From contig NZ_CP043661.1 in assembly GCF_014217565.1 (NCBI RefSeq), positions 3,534,001 to 3,598,000 on the forward strand: DNA of 64,000 nt. Direction: 5' to 3'. Below are positions 1 to 10,263 of the stretch, piece after piece. A program made the position numbers and the translations under genes. The number at the start of each line of letters is the position of its first letter. Positions within the stretch are counted from its first letter, which is position 1. A model generated the notes under the pieces. That model made no database searches. It saw only the letters and a list, made by a program, of their open reading frames with translations, and was not told where the DNA came from. The DNA comes from Kribbella qitaiheensis (GTDB lineage: Bacteria; Actinomycetota; Actinomycetes; Propionibacteriales; Kribbellaceae).

Positions 1-2
1 TG

Positions 3-425
3 CTCACCACGCCGACCGCGGTCGCGACGGACTGGATCACCGAGTGCCAGTTCGGCACGTATCGCGACCGGGCGAGCAACGCGCTCAGCTCCGGCAAGCT
101 GGAAACCGGCCTGTGCAGCTACTCCACCAAAGCCGTTTCGCAGGTCAACATCCGCTACGCGAAGGCCCGCGGCGCCACGGTGACGCTGCGGTTCGCGTGG
201 GAGTTCGTGAACAAGCGTGGCACTGTGCTCACCGGCACCCGCCACGACCTGGGGAAGTTCAGGCAGAGCGCGGGCGAGACCAGGTACTACGCCTGGAAGT
301 ATCCGTTCCCCGGTACGCCGAGGCCGGCCGCTCCCTTGACCTGTGGTCGCGGGGTGATGGTCGCCTACGACGACCAGGGTGGGACCGTGGCCGGACGGTT
401 CGAGACCGGGGTGATCTGCTGGTGA
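3..425 (+). CDS. Unknown protein, 3' part only
   Basis: The reading frame is open from the left edge of the window and stops with TGA at 423-425, so the N-terminus lies outside. About 140 residues are visible. They contain two Cys in the first half and two more near the end (TCGRG and VICW), and an alternation of polar and aromatic residues that suits an all-beta secreted domain, perhaps disulphide bonded. I do not recognise the family. It converges on ccsB with only 3 bp between the stop codons. The frame has the high third-position GC expected of a real gene. Confidence 0.6.
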   Translation, partial: LTTPTAVATDWITECQFGTYRDRASNALSSGKLETGLCSYSTKAVSQVNIRYAKARGATVTLRFAWEFVNKRGTVLTGTRHDLGKFRQSAGETRYYAWKYPFPGTPRPAAPLTCGRGVMVAYDDQGGTVAGRFETGVICW

Positions 426-428
426 CGA

Positions 429-1409
429 TCAGAGCCCGGAGTAGGCGTGGAAGCCGGACAGCAGCAGATTCACGCCGATGAAGTTGAAGAGGAAGACCAC
501 CCAGCCGACGATCGCGACCATAGCTGCCCGGCGGCCGCGCCAGCCGGCGGTCGCCCGCGCGTGCAGGTAGGCGGCGTAGACGACCCAGGTGACCAGCGAC
601 CAGACCTCCTTGGGGTCCCAGCCCCAGGCGCGACCCCAGGCGTAGTACGCCCAGATCGGTCCGGCTACAAGCACGCCGAACGTCCATACCGGGAAGGCGA
701 AAGCGTGCACCTTGTAAGCGATCGCGTCCATCGCCTCGGCCGACGGCACCCGCAGCAGCGCGGTCGACATCGGCTTGCCGGAATCGAGCGAACGCCGCTC
801 GGCCCTGCTCTTGATCAGGTAGAGCACCGACGTCAGGCCGCCGATGGTGAAGCCACCGCCAGCGATCGCGGCCGCCGAGACGTGGATGACGAGCCAGTAG
901 GAATGCAGGGCCGGCAGCAGGTCTCCGGCGGGCACATAGAAGGCCAGTACTGCGACGCCGAGCGTGCCGGCCAGTACGAACGTCACCCCCAGGCCGAGCC
1001 ACTGCAGCCGCTGCCGCTTCAGCAGAACCAGGTAGACAGCCGCTACTGCCAACGAAGCGGTGATGGAGAACTCGTACATATTGCCCCACGGCACGCGCCC
1101 TGCGGCGAGTCCGCGGGTCAGCACGCCCCCGGCGTGGAACACGAACGCCAGCACGGTCAGCAGTACGCCGATCCGGCTGGCCTGCTCCACCCGCACCGAA
1201 GCAGCCGGCTCGGCGGTATCGGCCGGGATCGCGGTATCGGCTGTGATCGCAGGGCCGTCCGCGCCGACCAGCACCTTCTGCTCGGCCTTCTTCGCCACCC
1301 GCAGCCCACCGGCCCACTCGCCGGTGTGCGCCAGCAACGCCAGCACGTAGACCACCGTGGCCGTCGGGATCAGCAGATTGGAGACGGATGCGAGGGTCGC
1401 CGAATTCAT
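429..1409 (-). CDS. ccsB: Cytochrome c biogenesis protein CcsB (CcsA-type heme handling subunit)
   Basis: Polytopic membrane protein of 326 residues, partner of ResB in System II cytochrome c maturation; the pair moves heme across the membrane and attaches it to apocytochrome c. The diagnostic Trp-rich heme loop is present (WGRAWGWDPKEVW), followed by conserved His residues in transmembrane segments. I take the ATG at 1409 as start because it overlaps the resB stop as ATGA, the usual sign of translational coupling; a longer upstream frame only reads through resB in another frame. It is the last gene of the operon that begins at hemL, an order also known from Mycobacterium tuberculosis (Rv0524 to Rv0529). 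Confidence 0.95.
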   Translation of the reverse strand: MNSATLASVSNLLIPTATVVYVLALLAHTGEWAGGLRVAKKAEQKVLVGADGPAITADTAIPADTAEPAASVRVEQASRIGVLLTVLAFVFHAGGVLTRGLAAGRVPWGNMYEFSITASLAVAAVYLVLLKRQRLQWLGLGVTFVLAGTLGVAVLAFYVPAGDLLPALHSYWLVIHVSAAAIAGGGFTIGGLTSVLYLIKSRAERRSLDSGKPMSTALLRVPSAEAMDAIAYKVHAFAFPVWTFGVLVAGPIWAYYAWGRAWGWDPKEVWSLVTWVVYAAYLHARATAGWRGRRAAMVAIVGWVVFLFNFIGVNLLLSGFHAYSGL

Positions 1410-2977
1410 GACTGCTCCTGCTTCTTCAGGATCTTTGCGATCGCGTCGAGCTCGTCGCCGAGGCCACGCTCCGGCCCCCGGTCGAGCCCGGCGACCTCGA
1501 CAACGGTACGCCCGTCCTCGGTCCGGACCCGCACCCAGGTACGCCGCGGGTGGATGAACAGGGATCCCATCACGCCGAGGATCATCAGCAGGATCCCGGC
1601 CAGCGCGAGGTTCAGGCCAGGGGTGTGGCTGATCTGCAGCTTCACCCACTGGTCGTAGGAATCGAACGTGAGCGATCCCCTGCCATCGGGCAGCGTGATG
1701 CTCTGCCCCGGCGCGAGCTGGAACCGCAGCTTGTCGCCCTTGCCGTTGTCGAACTGGGTGAGTTTGGACTTGTCCAGCTGGTAGACCGACTCCGGCTTGC
1801 CCGATTCGACCCCCGGCCGCCCGTAGTACGCCGTCATCACCAGCGCGGGGTTGAGCGCGTCGGGGAACATCGAGACCGGCCCGCGCTGGTCGATCACCGC
1901 GGTCGGCAGGAAGAACCCCTCGAAGCCCAGTTGCTCGGGTCGCGCGTCGGGTGCCTTCACCACGCCGAAGGACGAGAAGTTGGCGTCCTGCGGCAGGAAC
2001 GGCGCCGGTCCGGAGAACGCGACCTGTCCCTTGCCATCGCGTACGGTCACCTTGGGCGCGTAACCGTGGCCGAGCAGGTGAACCTTGGTGCCGTCCACCG
2101 ACAGCGGGTGGTTCACCTGCAGGTCCTTGGTCTGCTCCGGCGAGTCCGGCGTCACCTGGTAGGTGATGCCCGCGTCGAAGGAGCGGGCCGCGCCACGCTG
2201 CGGGCCGTCGGTCTGGAAGGTCGCCTTGAAGCTGTTCACGGTCAGCGAGAACGGCGGCAGGTCGTCCGGGGTGAAGGCCCGGCCGGGGATGAAGTCGTCG
2301 TACTGCGCCACGGAGTTGGAGAATCCGTGGCCTACGACAACCAGAACGGTGCCGCGGTAGCCGAACAGCGATCCCCAGGCGATCCCGACCAGGGCAAGGA
2401 TCAGCGAGAAATGGAAGACCAGGTTGCCGGCCTCACGCAGGTAGCCGCGTTCCGCGCCGATCGAGGCGTCGTAGGTCTCGACCCGGAAGCGGCGTTCGCG
2501 CAGCTCGACCCCGGCAGCGGCCAAGACGTCGGCCTCGCTCTGGTCGGTCTCGAAGCGCTGGTACCCGGGCAGCCGGTTCAGGTTGCGGGGCGCCTTCGGC
2601 GGCCGGGCGCGGAGCGCCTTCAGGTAGACCTGGAGGCGCGGGACCACGCAGCCCATCAGCGAGATGAACAGCAGCAGATAGATTGCCGAGAACCAGACCG
2701 ACTTGTAGACGTCGAAGAGACCGAGCTTGTCGTACCAGGGGGCCAGGTCGGGATGCGCGGTGTAGAAGTCCGACACCTTGATCGGGTCGACCGGCAACTG
2801 TGGCACCAGCGACCCCGGCACCGCGCCGAGAGCGAGTAGGAAGAGCAGCACCAGGGCCGTCTTCATCGAGGTCAGCTGCCGCCAGGTCCAGCGCAGCCAG
2901 CCGATCGGGCCGAGCGCGGGTGGCTCGCTGGGCGGCTCCTCCGACGGCGCGACGACGCGATCCTTGATCTCGGTCAT
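1406..2977 (-). CDS. resB: ResB-family cytochrome c biogenesis protein
   Basis: Membrane protein of 523 residues. Three hydrophobic segments lie in the first 240 residues, then a large extracytoplasmic domain, then one transmembrane segment near the C-terminus (LNLALAGILLMILGVMGSLF), the normal ResB layout. It forms the heme-transporting synthetase with CcsB. The ATG at 2977 follows the ccdA stop by 1 bp and the stop overlaps the ccsB start by 4 bp, so expression is tightly coupled. The N-terminal 30 residues are Pro/Glu-rich and cytoplasmic. Confidence 0.95.
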   Translation of the reverse strand: MTEIKDRVVAPSEEPPSEPPALGPIGWLRWTWRQLTSMKTALVLLFLLALGAVPGSLVPQLPVDPIKVSDFYTAHPDLAPWYDKLGLFDVYKSVWFSAIYLLLFISLMGCVVPRLQVYLKALRARPPKAPRNLNRLPGYQRFETDQSEADVLAAAGVELRERRFRVETYDASIGAERGYLREAGNLVFHFSLILALVGIAWGSLFGYRGTVLVVVGHGFSNSVAQYDDFIPGRAFTPDDLPPFSLTVNSFKATFQTDGPQRGAARSFDAGITYQVTPDSPEQTKDLQVNHPLSVDGTKVHLLGHGYAPKVTVRDGKGQVAFSGPAPFLPQDANFSSFGVVKAPDARPEQLGFEGFFLPTAVIDQRGPVSMFPDALNPALVMTAYYGRPGVESGKPESVYQLDKSKLTQFDNGKGDKLRFQLAPGQSITLPDGRGSLTFDSYDQWVKLQISHTPGLNLALAGILLMILGVMGSLFIHPRRTWVRVRTEDGRTVVEVAGLDRGPERGLGDELDAIAKILKKQEQS

Positions 2978-2978
2978 C

Positions 2979-3731
2979 TCAGACCGCCGATCCGAAGTTG
3001 GCGACCCATTGCCGCAAGTCGGCGGTCATCGAATTCCATACCCCTGTCAGCAGCAGTAGCCCCACGACGATCATCAGTACGCCGCCGATGCGGATCACCA
3101 GCAGCTGGTGCTTGCGCACCCAGGCGACGGCGCCGAGCATCCGCCGGAACGCCAGCGCGGCCACGATGAACGGAATGCCCAGCCCGAGGCTGAACACGAA
3201 CGCCAGCGTAGCCCCCCGCGCGGTACTGCCCTCGGTCGTCGCCAGGCTCATCACCGTCCCGAGCGTCGGGCCGATACAAGGCGTCCAGCCGAACCCGAAC
3301 AACACACCCAGCAACGGCGCGGCCGCGATCCCGACCGCCGGCACCCGGTGCACGCGCAGATCCCGTTGCAAAAACCCGAACCCACCAAGGAAAATCAGGC
3401 CCAGTACTACGGTGGCCGCGCCCAGCACCCTCGTGATCGCCGTCTGGTGATCGACCAAAGCGTTGCCGACGGCACCGAACAGCACGCCGGTCAGGATGAA
3501 AACGGCCGAGAAGCCGAGGACGAACAACCCTGTCCCCGCGAGCATCCGGCCGCGCCGCGCGGAGCCGAGCTCGGCGGCGGACAGTCCGGTGACGTACGAG
3601 AGGTAGCCGGGCAACAGCGGTACGACGCAGGGCGAGAAGAACGAGATCGCACCGGCCAGCACCGCGATCGGCAGTGCCACCAGCATCGAGCCCGTCATCG
3701 ACTGGGCGAACCACTCAGCCACGGAGCTCAC
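2979..3731 (-). CDS. ccdA: Thiol-disulphide transporter CcdA (DsbD-like membrane domain)
   Basis: Small integral membrane protein of 250 residues with six hydrophobic segments. It passes reducing power from cytoplasmic thioredoxin to extracytoplasmic TlpA/ResA-like proteins so that apocytochrome CxxCH motifs stay reduced. The motif PCVVPLLPGYLSYVTG near residue 35 carries the first redox Cys and the GWTPCIGP segment near residue 155 the second, as in the family. GTG start at 3731; a second GTG three codons in is also possible. It lies between the tlpA-like gene (38 bp upstream) and resB (1 bp downstream). Confidence 0.95.
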   Translation of the reverse strand: MSSVAEWFAQSMTGSMLVALPIAVLAGAISFFSPCVVPLLPGYLSYVTGLSAAELGSARRGRMLAGTGLFVLGFSAVFILTGVLFGAVGNALVDHQTAITRVLGAATVVLGLIFLGGFGFLQRDLRVHRVPAVGIAAAPLLGVLFGFGWTPCIGPTLGTVMSLATTEGSTARGATLAFVFSLGLGIPFIVAALAFRRMLGAVAWVRKHQLLVIRIGGVLMIVVGLLLLTGVWNSMTADLRQWVANFGSAV

Positions 3732-3769
3732 CCAGCTCGCTGATCCTTTGAGGCAAAGTCATCGCGGCG

Positions 3770-4345
3770 TCACTCAGCGTCCTTCACCATGCCGACGAGA
3801 GTGTCCTTCGTGACCGGCCCCAGGACCTTGGCGGCCACCCGGCCCTGCTTGTCGATCACCAGCGTCGCCGGGATCGAGGTCGCCGAGATCTTCTGGCCGC
3901 GGAACCGCAGCAGCTGCTTGCCGTTCGGGTCGTAGATGCTCGGGAAGGGAACACCGAACTCCTGGACGAACTTGAGCGGCGGCGCCTTGTCCAGGTCCCG
4001 GGTGTTCAGCCCGATGAACTGCACGCCCGCGCCGAGCTCCTTCGCCGCGGCGGTCAGGTCCGGCGCCTCCTTGCGGCACGGCGGGCACCAAGAACCCCAC
4101 ACGTTCAGTACGACGACCTTGCCGGCCTGATCGGCCGAATCCCACTGCTTGCCGTCCAGCGTGGTGCCCTTGAAGTCGGGCGCCTTCTCCCGCTTGTCCG
4201 GCGCGAACGTGGACACCCGGCCGGAACCGCTGACGAAGCCGGTCTGGCCGTCGCGGCTGTCACTCGACTTCTGGCCCGAGCCGCAGCCCGTCGCGGCGAT
4301 CAGCACCGCGGCGGCGAGGAGCGGCGTACGGCGGAGGCGAAGCAT
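3770..4345 (-). CDS. TlpA/ResA-like thioredoxin lipoprotein
   Basis: Extracytoplasmic thioredoxin of 191 residues. A lipoprotein signal is visible (LLAAAVLIAATGC, with the lipobox Cys near residue 21) and the active site is WCPPC in NVWGSWCPPCRKEAPDL. It most likely reduces apocytochrome c thiols using electrons from CcdA. I choose the ATG at 4345, which overlaps the upstream phosphatase stop as TGATG and gives a normal signal peptide; the longer open frame only reads back through the phosphatase. Confidence 0.92.
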   Translation of the reverse strand: MLRLRRTPLLAAAVLIAATGCGSGQKSSDSRDGQTGFVSGSGRVSTFAPDKREKAPDFKGTTLDGKQWDSADQAGKVVVLNVWGSWCPPCRKEAPDLTAAAKELGAGVQFIGLNTRDLDKAPPLKFVQEFGVPFPSIYDPNGKQLLRFRGQKISATSIPATLVIDKQGRVAAKVLGPVTKDTLVGMVKDAE

Positions 4346-4995
4346 CACGCACCGCCCGCGAACTTCTTCGGGTTCTTCACCGGCAGCAGGTCCTTCGCGG
4401 GCTCCGCGTAGCCGACCGAGACGATCTCGTCGCCGTGGAAGGTGAACGAGGTCAGGCTGGCCAGGCTGCACTGCCGCTTACGCGGGTCGTGCATCATCCG
4501 GCGGCCCTCGATCGCGGACCGGACGATCCAGATCGGCAGCTGGTGCGACACGATCAGCGCCTCGTGCCCGGCCGCCTTCTGCCGCGCGGTCTCGATCGCG
4601 TCGCGCATCCGGCGTACGAGCTGCTGGTACGGCTCGCCCCAGGACGGCTTCATCGGGTTCCGCAGCAGCCACCAGGCGCTCGGGTTCTTCAGCGCGCCGT
4701 CGCCGACGCCGAACTTCTTGCCCTCGAACTGGTTCGCCGCCTCGATCACCCGCTCGTCGATGTCCGGGGTCAGCCCGAACACCTTCGCGATCGGCTCCAT
4801 CGTCTCCTGGGCCCGCTCCAGCGGCGAGCTGACCAGGTGCACGATGTCCCGGCCGGCGACGTGCTCGGCGACCCGGTCGGCCATCTTCCGGCCCAGCTCG
4901 GACAGGTGGTAGTCGGGGATCCGGCCATAGAGAACACCGGTCGGGTTGTGCACCTCGCCGTGACGCATCAGGTGCACGACCGTGGTTTCGGTCAC
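4345..4995 (-). CDS. Histidine phosphatase family protein
   Basis: 216 residues, phosphoglycerate-mutase-like fold. The catalytic RHG motif is at the N-terminus (VVHLMRHGEVHNP), and a second core His appears in EALIVSHQLPIW. This gene sits in the same place (after hemL, before the thioredoxin) in mycobacteria and streptomycetes, but its substrate is not known. I choose GTG at 4995 because an AAGGGAA ribosome site stands 7-8 bases upstream and the next gene, hemL, ends 13 bp away; the longer frame to 5094 would run through hemL. Confidence 0.88.
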   Translation of the reverse strand: MTETTVVHLMRHGEVHNPTGVLYGRIPDYHLSELGRKMADRVAEHVAGRDIVHLVSSPLERAQETMEPIAKVFGLTPDIDERVIEAANQFEGKKFGVGDGALKNPSAWWLLRNPMKPSWGEPYQQLVRRMRDAIETARQKAAGHEALIVSHQLPIWIVRSAIEGRRMMHDPRKRQCSLASLTSFTFHGDEIVSVGYAEPAKDLLPVKNPKKFAGGA

Positions 4996-5008
4996 CGGGC
5001 AGTTCCCT

Positions 5009-6337
<1,329 letters not shown>

Positions 6338-6614
6338 GCCGCCATTCTCCCCGACAGACCAGTGCGTCAGGTGGGCGGGGACCGCCGCGACCCGGCCACG
6401 ATTCGCTGTCAGTACCGATTGGGGGCTTCACTTGTGCGTTGTTACGCGCCAGTATGGGTACCCGGTGACCGCCCGAGTACTGTCAGCGCCCGCTCGTAAC
6501 CCCATGCACGGAACGAGCGTTAGACGAGGTAACGGGCGGTGGCCGGGACCGAAGAAAGAGACGTGTCCGCAGCGTGGGGCGGGGCAGGTCGATGAGTCAC
6601 GGAGGGGATCATCG
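6338..6614. promoter_or_regulatory. Divergent promoter region between hemL and the transglycosylase gene
   Basis: 277 bp without a convincing gene (the plus-strand frame is open but has a poor amino-acid mix). It must hold both promoters. A strong hairpin is visible in the transglycosylase leader: CGCTCGT at 6491-6497 pairs with ACGAGCG at 6513-6519. The palindrome GGGTACCC lies at about 6456-6463. I looked for the c-di-AMP riboswitch that often precedes cell-wall hydrolase genes in actinomycetes and did not find its conserved blocks. Confidence 0.45.
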
Positions 6615-7985
6615 ATGGCGAAGGGCAAGCGTCGCGCCATGAATAGCGGGTGGCGTCAGGTGGCGCCGCTCGTTCCGCTGGCGCTGTTCGCGTGCGCGTT
6701 CACCGTCAGCGCCACGGACGATCCGGCCGTCGCGACAGCGGCGCTGGACCAGGGCCTCAACAAGAGCAGTCCGGTGGTGGTGCCGCAGCAGGCCATCGCG
6801 GACCCGGCCAACATCCCGGTGCCCGGCAAGGTGGGCAACGGTGTCGATCCCGGTGAGCAGCCGACCCAGGTGATCGGCGGGCTGACCCGCAACGGCATCC
6901 CGACCGCGGCCCTGCGGGCGTATTCGCGGGCCCAGCAGGTGATGACGCAGGTCGACCCGGGTTGCAAGCTGCCCTGGACACTCGTGGCCGCTATCGGCCG
7001 GGTCGAGTCGAACCACGGCCGCTTCGGCGGGAACGCGCTGACGACCAGCGGCGTCGCCGTACCGGGCATCTACGGACCCCGGCTGGACGGTTCCAGCACC
7101 GCACGGATCAGCGACTCCGACGCCGGCAAGCTCGACGGCGACTCCGGCTTCGACCGGGCGGTCGGGCCGATGCAGTTCATCCCCGCCACCTGGCAGTCGG
7201 TGGGGGTCGACGGTGACGGCGACGGGATCAAGAACCCGCAGGACATCGACGACGCGGCCATGTCGACCGCTGTCTACCTGTGCTCGGGTGACACCGACCT
7301 GTCCGACGCCGGCGACCTGAACAAGGCCGTCCTGCGCTACAACCACTCCCAGGAGTACGTCGACCTGGTGGTCAGCATCGCCAAGGCCTACGCGGACGGC
7401 AGCTGGATCGCCGTCGGCAACGGCACCGAGAGCGACGGCCAGGGCGTGGACACGGCCGGCGACCAGATCGGCGACCCGACCATCGACGCACCGGCGGACA
7501 ACAACCTGCCGCAGGCGATCGACCTGCCGGTCTACCCGGGCGGTGTCCGGCCGACCCAGACGACCACGCAGGGCGGTGACGGGAAGCCGACGACGACCCA
7601 GAAGCCGGGCACCAAGCCGACCACCACACCCGGCAAGCCCGGCACCACCAAGCCGCCGGCAGACAAGCCGCCGCCGCCGACCAGCAAGCCGACCCCGCCC
7701 CCGTCGACGACACCGACCAAGCCGGGTGCGAACACCCTGCAGACCGCGGCCGGACTGATCGTGGGGACGGTCGGCAGCACGTTGACCGAGCTCACCACGG
7801 CCACGACCTACTGCCAGGGGCGGCTGTCGAAGGTCACCATCACCCACCCGACCCAGGAGCAGTTGCAGAAGTGCGTGACCGCCTTCCAGACCGGCGGCGT
7901 CGCAGCTGTCGATCAGGCGATCCGCAACATCCTGTCCCTGCTGGGTCTGCTCGGCCTGCTAGGCGGAGGCATCCTCGGGAACTGA
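6615..7985 (+). CDS. Secreted lytic transglycosylase-like protein with Thr/Pro-rich tail
   Basis: 456 residues. A basic N-terminus and one hydrophobic segment (VAPLVPLALFACAFTVSA) act as signal or anchor. The SLT-type domain spans about residues 95-270: the catalytic Glu is in LVAAIGRVESNHGRFGG, followed by GPMQFIPATWQ and the motif DGDGDGIKNPQDIDDAAMS. A Thr/Pro/Lys-rich linker (about 310-380) and a helical C-terminal segment follow. It should cleave peptidoglycan glycan strands outside the cell. ATG 6615 is preceded by GGAGGGGATC. The linker suggests wall spanning. A hairpin terminator follows. Confidence 0.85.
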   Translation: MAKGKRRAMNSGWRQVAPLVPLALFACAFTVSATDDPAVATAALDQGLNKSSPVVVPQQAIADPANIPVPGKVGNGVDPGEQPTQVIGGLTRNGIPTAALRAYSRAQQVMTQVDPGCKLPWTLVAAIGRVESNHGRFGGNALTTSGVAVPGIYGPRLDGSSTARISDSDAGKLDGDSGFDRAVGPMQFIPATWQSVGVDGDGDGIKNPQDIDDAAMSTAVYLCSGDTDLSDAGDLNKAVLRYNHSQEYVDLVVSIAKAYADGSWIAVGNGTESDGQGVDTAGDQIGDPTIDAPADNNLPQAIDLPVYPGGVRPTQTTTQGGDGKPTTTQKPGTKPTTTPGKPGTTKPPADKPPPPTSKPTPPPSTTPTKPGANTLQTAAGLIVGTVGSTLTELTTATTYCQGRLSKVTITHPTQEQLQKCVTAFQTGGVAAVDQAIRNILSLLGLLGLLGGGILGN

Positions 7986-8034
7986 CCACCACGGACCGGC
8001 GCGCCTGCCCCCACCCCTCCCTCGGCGCGCCATT

Positions 8035-8077
8035 GGCGACGCCACGGAGCACCTCCCCCCAGCTTCGTGGCGTCGCC
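8035..8077 (+). terminator. Hairpin terminator after the transglycosylase gene
   Basis: GGCGACGCCACG (8035-8046) pairs perfectly with CGTGGCGTCGCC (8066-8077) around a 19-nt loop, 50 bp after the stop codon, with a short pyrimidine run (ctcttct) behind it. Confidence 0.7.
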
Positions 8078-8188
8078 CTCTTCTGGTCAAGCGCTTACTT
8101 GAATCTTTCTCACTTTGTCCACGCCCCGCAACTGCTTGCGTCCGAAGAGGTGCAGGTCAGGACCCTCGGTTCTTCGGACGCAACGGGA

Positions 8189-9152
8189 TCAGGCGAAGCG
8201 CTTGGTGATCTGCTCCATCCGGGTGACCAGATCCAGGTCGTACGCGACACCCGGTACGTAGAAGATGATGTAGTCGGCGCCGGCTTCGAGCGCCGCCTCG
8301 ACCTTGTTCGCGATCTCGTCCTCGGTGCCGATCAGGTTGTCGTTGGAGAACCGCTCCCAGTCCATCGGGCCGAGCGCCTTCGCGGTCGCCCGCTTCGGGT
8401 CGTCGCCCTTGTCGATCGGGAACGCGTTGATCCCGGTCGACTTGATGATCTCGTTGTAGTCGCGCCCGATCGTGTCGCAGTGGCCCTTGAGAATGGCCGC
8501 CTTCTCCTTGATCACCTCGGGGTTGCCGCCGCCGATGTTGGCCGCGTCGCCGTACTTCGCGACCAGCTTCAGCGTGACGTTCGGGCCGCCGCCGCCGATC
8601 CACAGGCTCGGGTGCGGCTTGCGGACGCCCTTCGGCTCGTTGATCGGCTTGTCGATCGAGTAGTACTTGCCGTTGAAGACCGGCTCGTCCTCGGTCCACA
8701 TCTTGTAGATGATCTCGGTCGCCTCGCGGAACGCGCCCATCCGGTCCTTCAGCTCCGGCCACTCGTAGCCGTAGGCCTTCCACTCGTGCTCGTACCAGCC
8801 CGCGCCGATCCCGGCGTACAGGCGGCCGTGGCTCGCAACGTCAACGCTGGAAGCGATCTTGGCGTACAGCGCCGGGTTGCGGTATCCGTTGCAGCCGACC
8901 ATCTGGCCGATGTTCACCCGCTTGGTGTCCCGCGCCAGCGCGGGCCGTGGCGGTCCAGCACTCGAAGGTGCTCTCCGTGCTCGGCTCCGGCACGGTGTGA
9001 AAGTGGTCGAACAACCAGATCGAGTCCCAAGACCCCTCGTCCGCCTTCTTGGCGACCTCCGTCATCGCCTCCCACTGCTCGACGGGATCGCTGAACCCCG
9101 CCAGATCCATCTTCCAGCCCTGCGGCACGAACATGCCGAATCGTGTAGTCAT
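8189..9152 (-). pseudogene. LLM class F420-dependent oxidoreductase, frameshifted
   Basis: Two frames together make one protein of about 320 residues, the normal family length. The first part (from ATG 9152, MTTRFGMFVPQGWKMDLAGF) runs to FECWTATA, and the second continues LARDTKRVNIGQMVGCNGYRNP to the stop at 8189. Taking out one G from the run 8942-8944 joins them exactly. The family uses coenzyme F420 in a TIM barrel to oxidise or reduce unknown substrates. The single lesion in a G run, in a context shared with three other broken genes in this window, makes a sequence artefact as likely as a true mutation. Confidence 0.85.
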
Positions 9153-9298
9153 ACCCCCAATCCAACCGGCCAGCGCTGAACCGGTCCAGCACTCCAGCCA
9201 CTGAATCCCTTCTCAATTCCCCAACCATTTCTTCTTAATCCCCTCGTACTACACCCACGCCCGCTCCTCCGTCGCCTGCCCCCCAGCGCAGACGGCCA

Positions 9299-9356
9299 CC
9301 TTTGTGCACGACCTGAGCACCCGTCGGCGGACGCCCACTCACCCCATGCACAAAGC
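9299..9356. repeat. 58-bp palindromic repeat, copy A1
   Basis: Begins CCTTTGTGCA and ends TGCACAAAGC, i.e. near-perfect 10-bp outer inverted arms, with an inner GAGC/ACTC element. Exactly the same length (58 bp) as the three other copies at 9382, 15485 and 15559. Confidence 0.75.
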
Positions 9357-9381
9357 CGCCTCCGTCCCGAAGCAGCGCCAG

Positions 9382-9439
9382 CCTTTGTGCACCACCCGAG
9401 CGCCCCAGCCACGGCAAACGCTCAACCGATGCACAAAGG
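9382..9439. repeat. 58-bp palindromic repeat, copy A2
   Basis: Outer arms CCTTTGTGCA and TGCACAAAGG are a perfect inverted repeat, and the inner GAGCG/CGCTC pair is also inverted. It starts 83 bp after copy A1. Confidence 0.78.
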
Positions 9440-9566
9440 CGACAGGCAGGGGGCCCGGGAGCAGCGGGGGAAGCCGGCGCAGAGGCGGCGCGCGGAGGGG
9501 TGCGGAGGGGTGCGGGGAGGCGTAGGCAGAAGTGGCGCGATGGACGGTGGTCGTTAGATTCGAGCC

Positions 9567-10263
9567 ATGCGGATTGTGGCTGTGCTGGCTGTTGAAGGGC
9601 TGTCGGGCTGGAGTTGGCGGGGGCGTGTCAGGTGTTCGCCGCGGCGTACGACGCCGTCAGCGGAGAACCCCTGTACGACGTACGCGTGTGCGGTAGCGAA
9701 GCCGGTACGACGGTGCGGGCGCATCGGCTGGAGATTTTCCGGGCCGAGGTGCTGTACTTCGACGACGGCGACCTGCTCACCTTCGGCCGGAGTCACCGCG
9801 GGGTTGGATCTCTGCCTTCATCTGGTCCGCAAGGATCACGGTTCAGCGGTCGCGACCAACGTCGCGCGGCGGCTGGTGATGGCGCCTCATTGCGACGGGT
9901 GGCCAGGCGCAGTACCTGACCGCACCCGCGATGGGCGGCGAAGGTTCCCTGCAACCCGTGATGCGGTGGATGCACGAGCAGCTGACCGAGCCGCTGACTC
10001 TTGCCGCCATCGCCGAGCAGGCCGCGATGAGTACCCGAACCCTCAGCCGCCAGTTCCGCGCCCAGACCGGAAGCACCCCCCTCCAATGGCTGATCCGCCT
10101 CCGCGTCCACCGAGCTCAGGAACTGCTCGAGACCACCGATCTGAGCATCGACCAGATCGCGACCGCCAGCGGCTTCGGTACTGCGGTCCTCCTTCGCCAG
10201 CACTTCACGAAGACCACCCCGACCACCCCGACCGCCTACCGCCGGACGTTCACGACTGCCTGA
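9567..10263 (+). pseudogene. Decayed GlxA-type (DJ-1/PfpI plus AraC) transcription regulator
   Basis: Pieces of one protein are spread over three frames: MRIVAVLAVEGLSG, then LELAGACQVFAAAYDAVSGEP to about residue 75, then AGVTAGLDLCLHLVRKDHGSAVA, then an intact C-terminal AraC helix-turn-helix domain (LQPVMRWMHEQLTEPLTLAAIAEQ to FTKTTPTTPTAYRR). At least three frame changes are needed, and the middle of the DJ-1 domain, including the nucleophile-elbow region, is missing. The length is about 700 bp against about 960 for the family. This is true decay. An intact relative lies at 24.6-25.5 kb. Confidence 0.88.

Larger units (their letters stand above)
9153..9566. other. Gene-free stretch holding a pair of 58-bp palindromic repeats
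   Basis: 414 bp between the oxidoreductase gene and the GlxA remnant. I see no coding frame here. It contains the two repeat copies listed next and, at 9264-9274 on the minus strand, one copy of the intergenic word CGACGGAGGAG. Confidence 0.6.

Noticed and set aside
6338..6614. c-di-AMP (ydaO-type) riboswitch upstream of the lytic transglycosylase gene
   Set aside because: Such riboswitches are common before these genes, but I could not find the conserved purine-rich blocks; only a simple hairpin is visible.
9299..9439. CRISPR-like array
   Set aside because: Only two units per locus, each unit is itself a palindrome with 10-20-bp arms, spacing is 16-25 bp and there are no cas genes. The pattern is that of a dispersed palindromic repeat.
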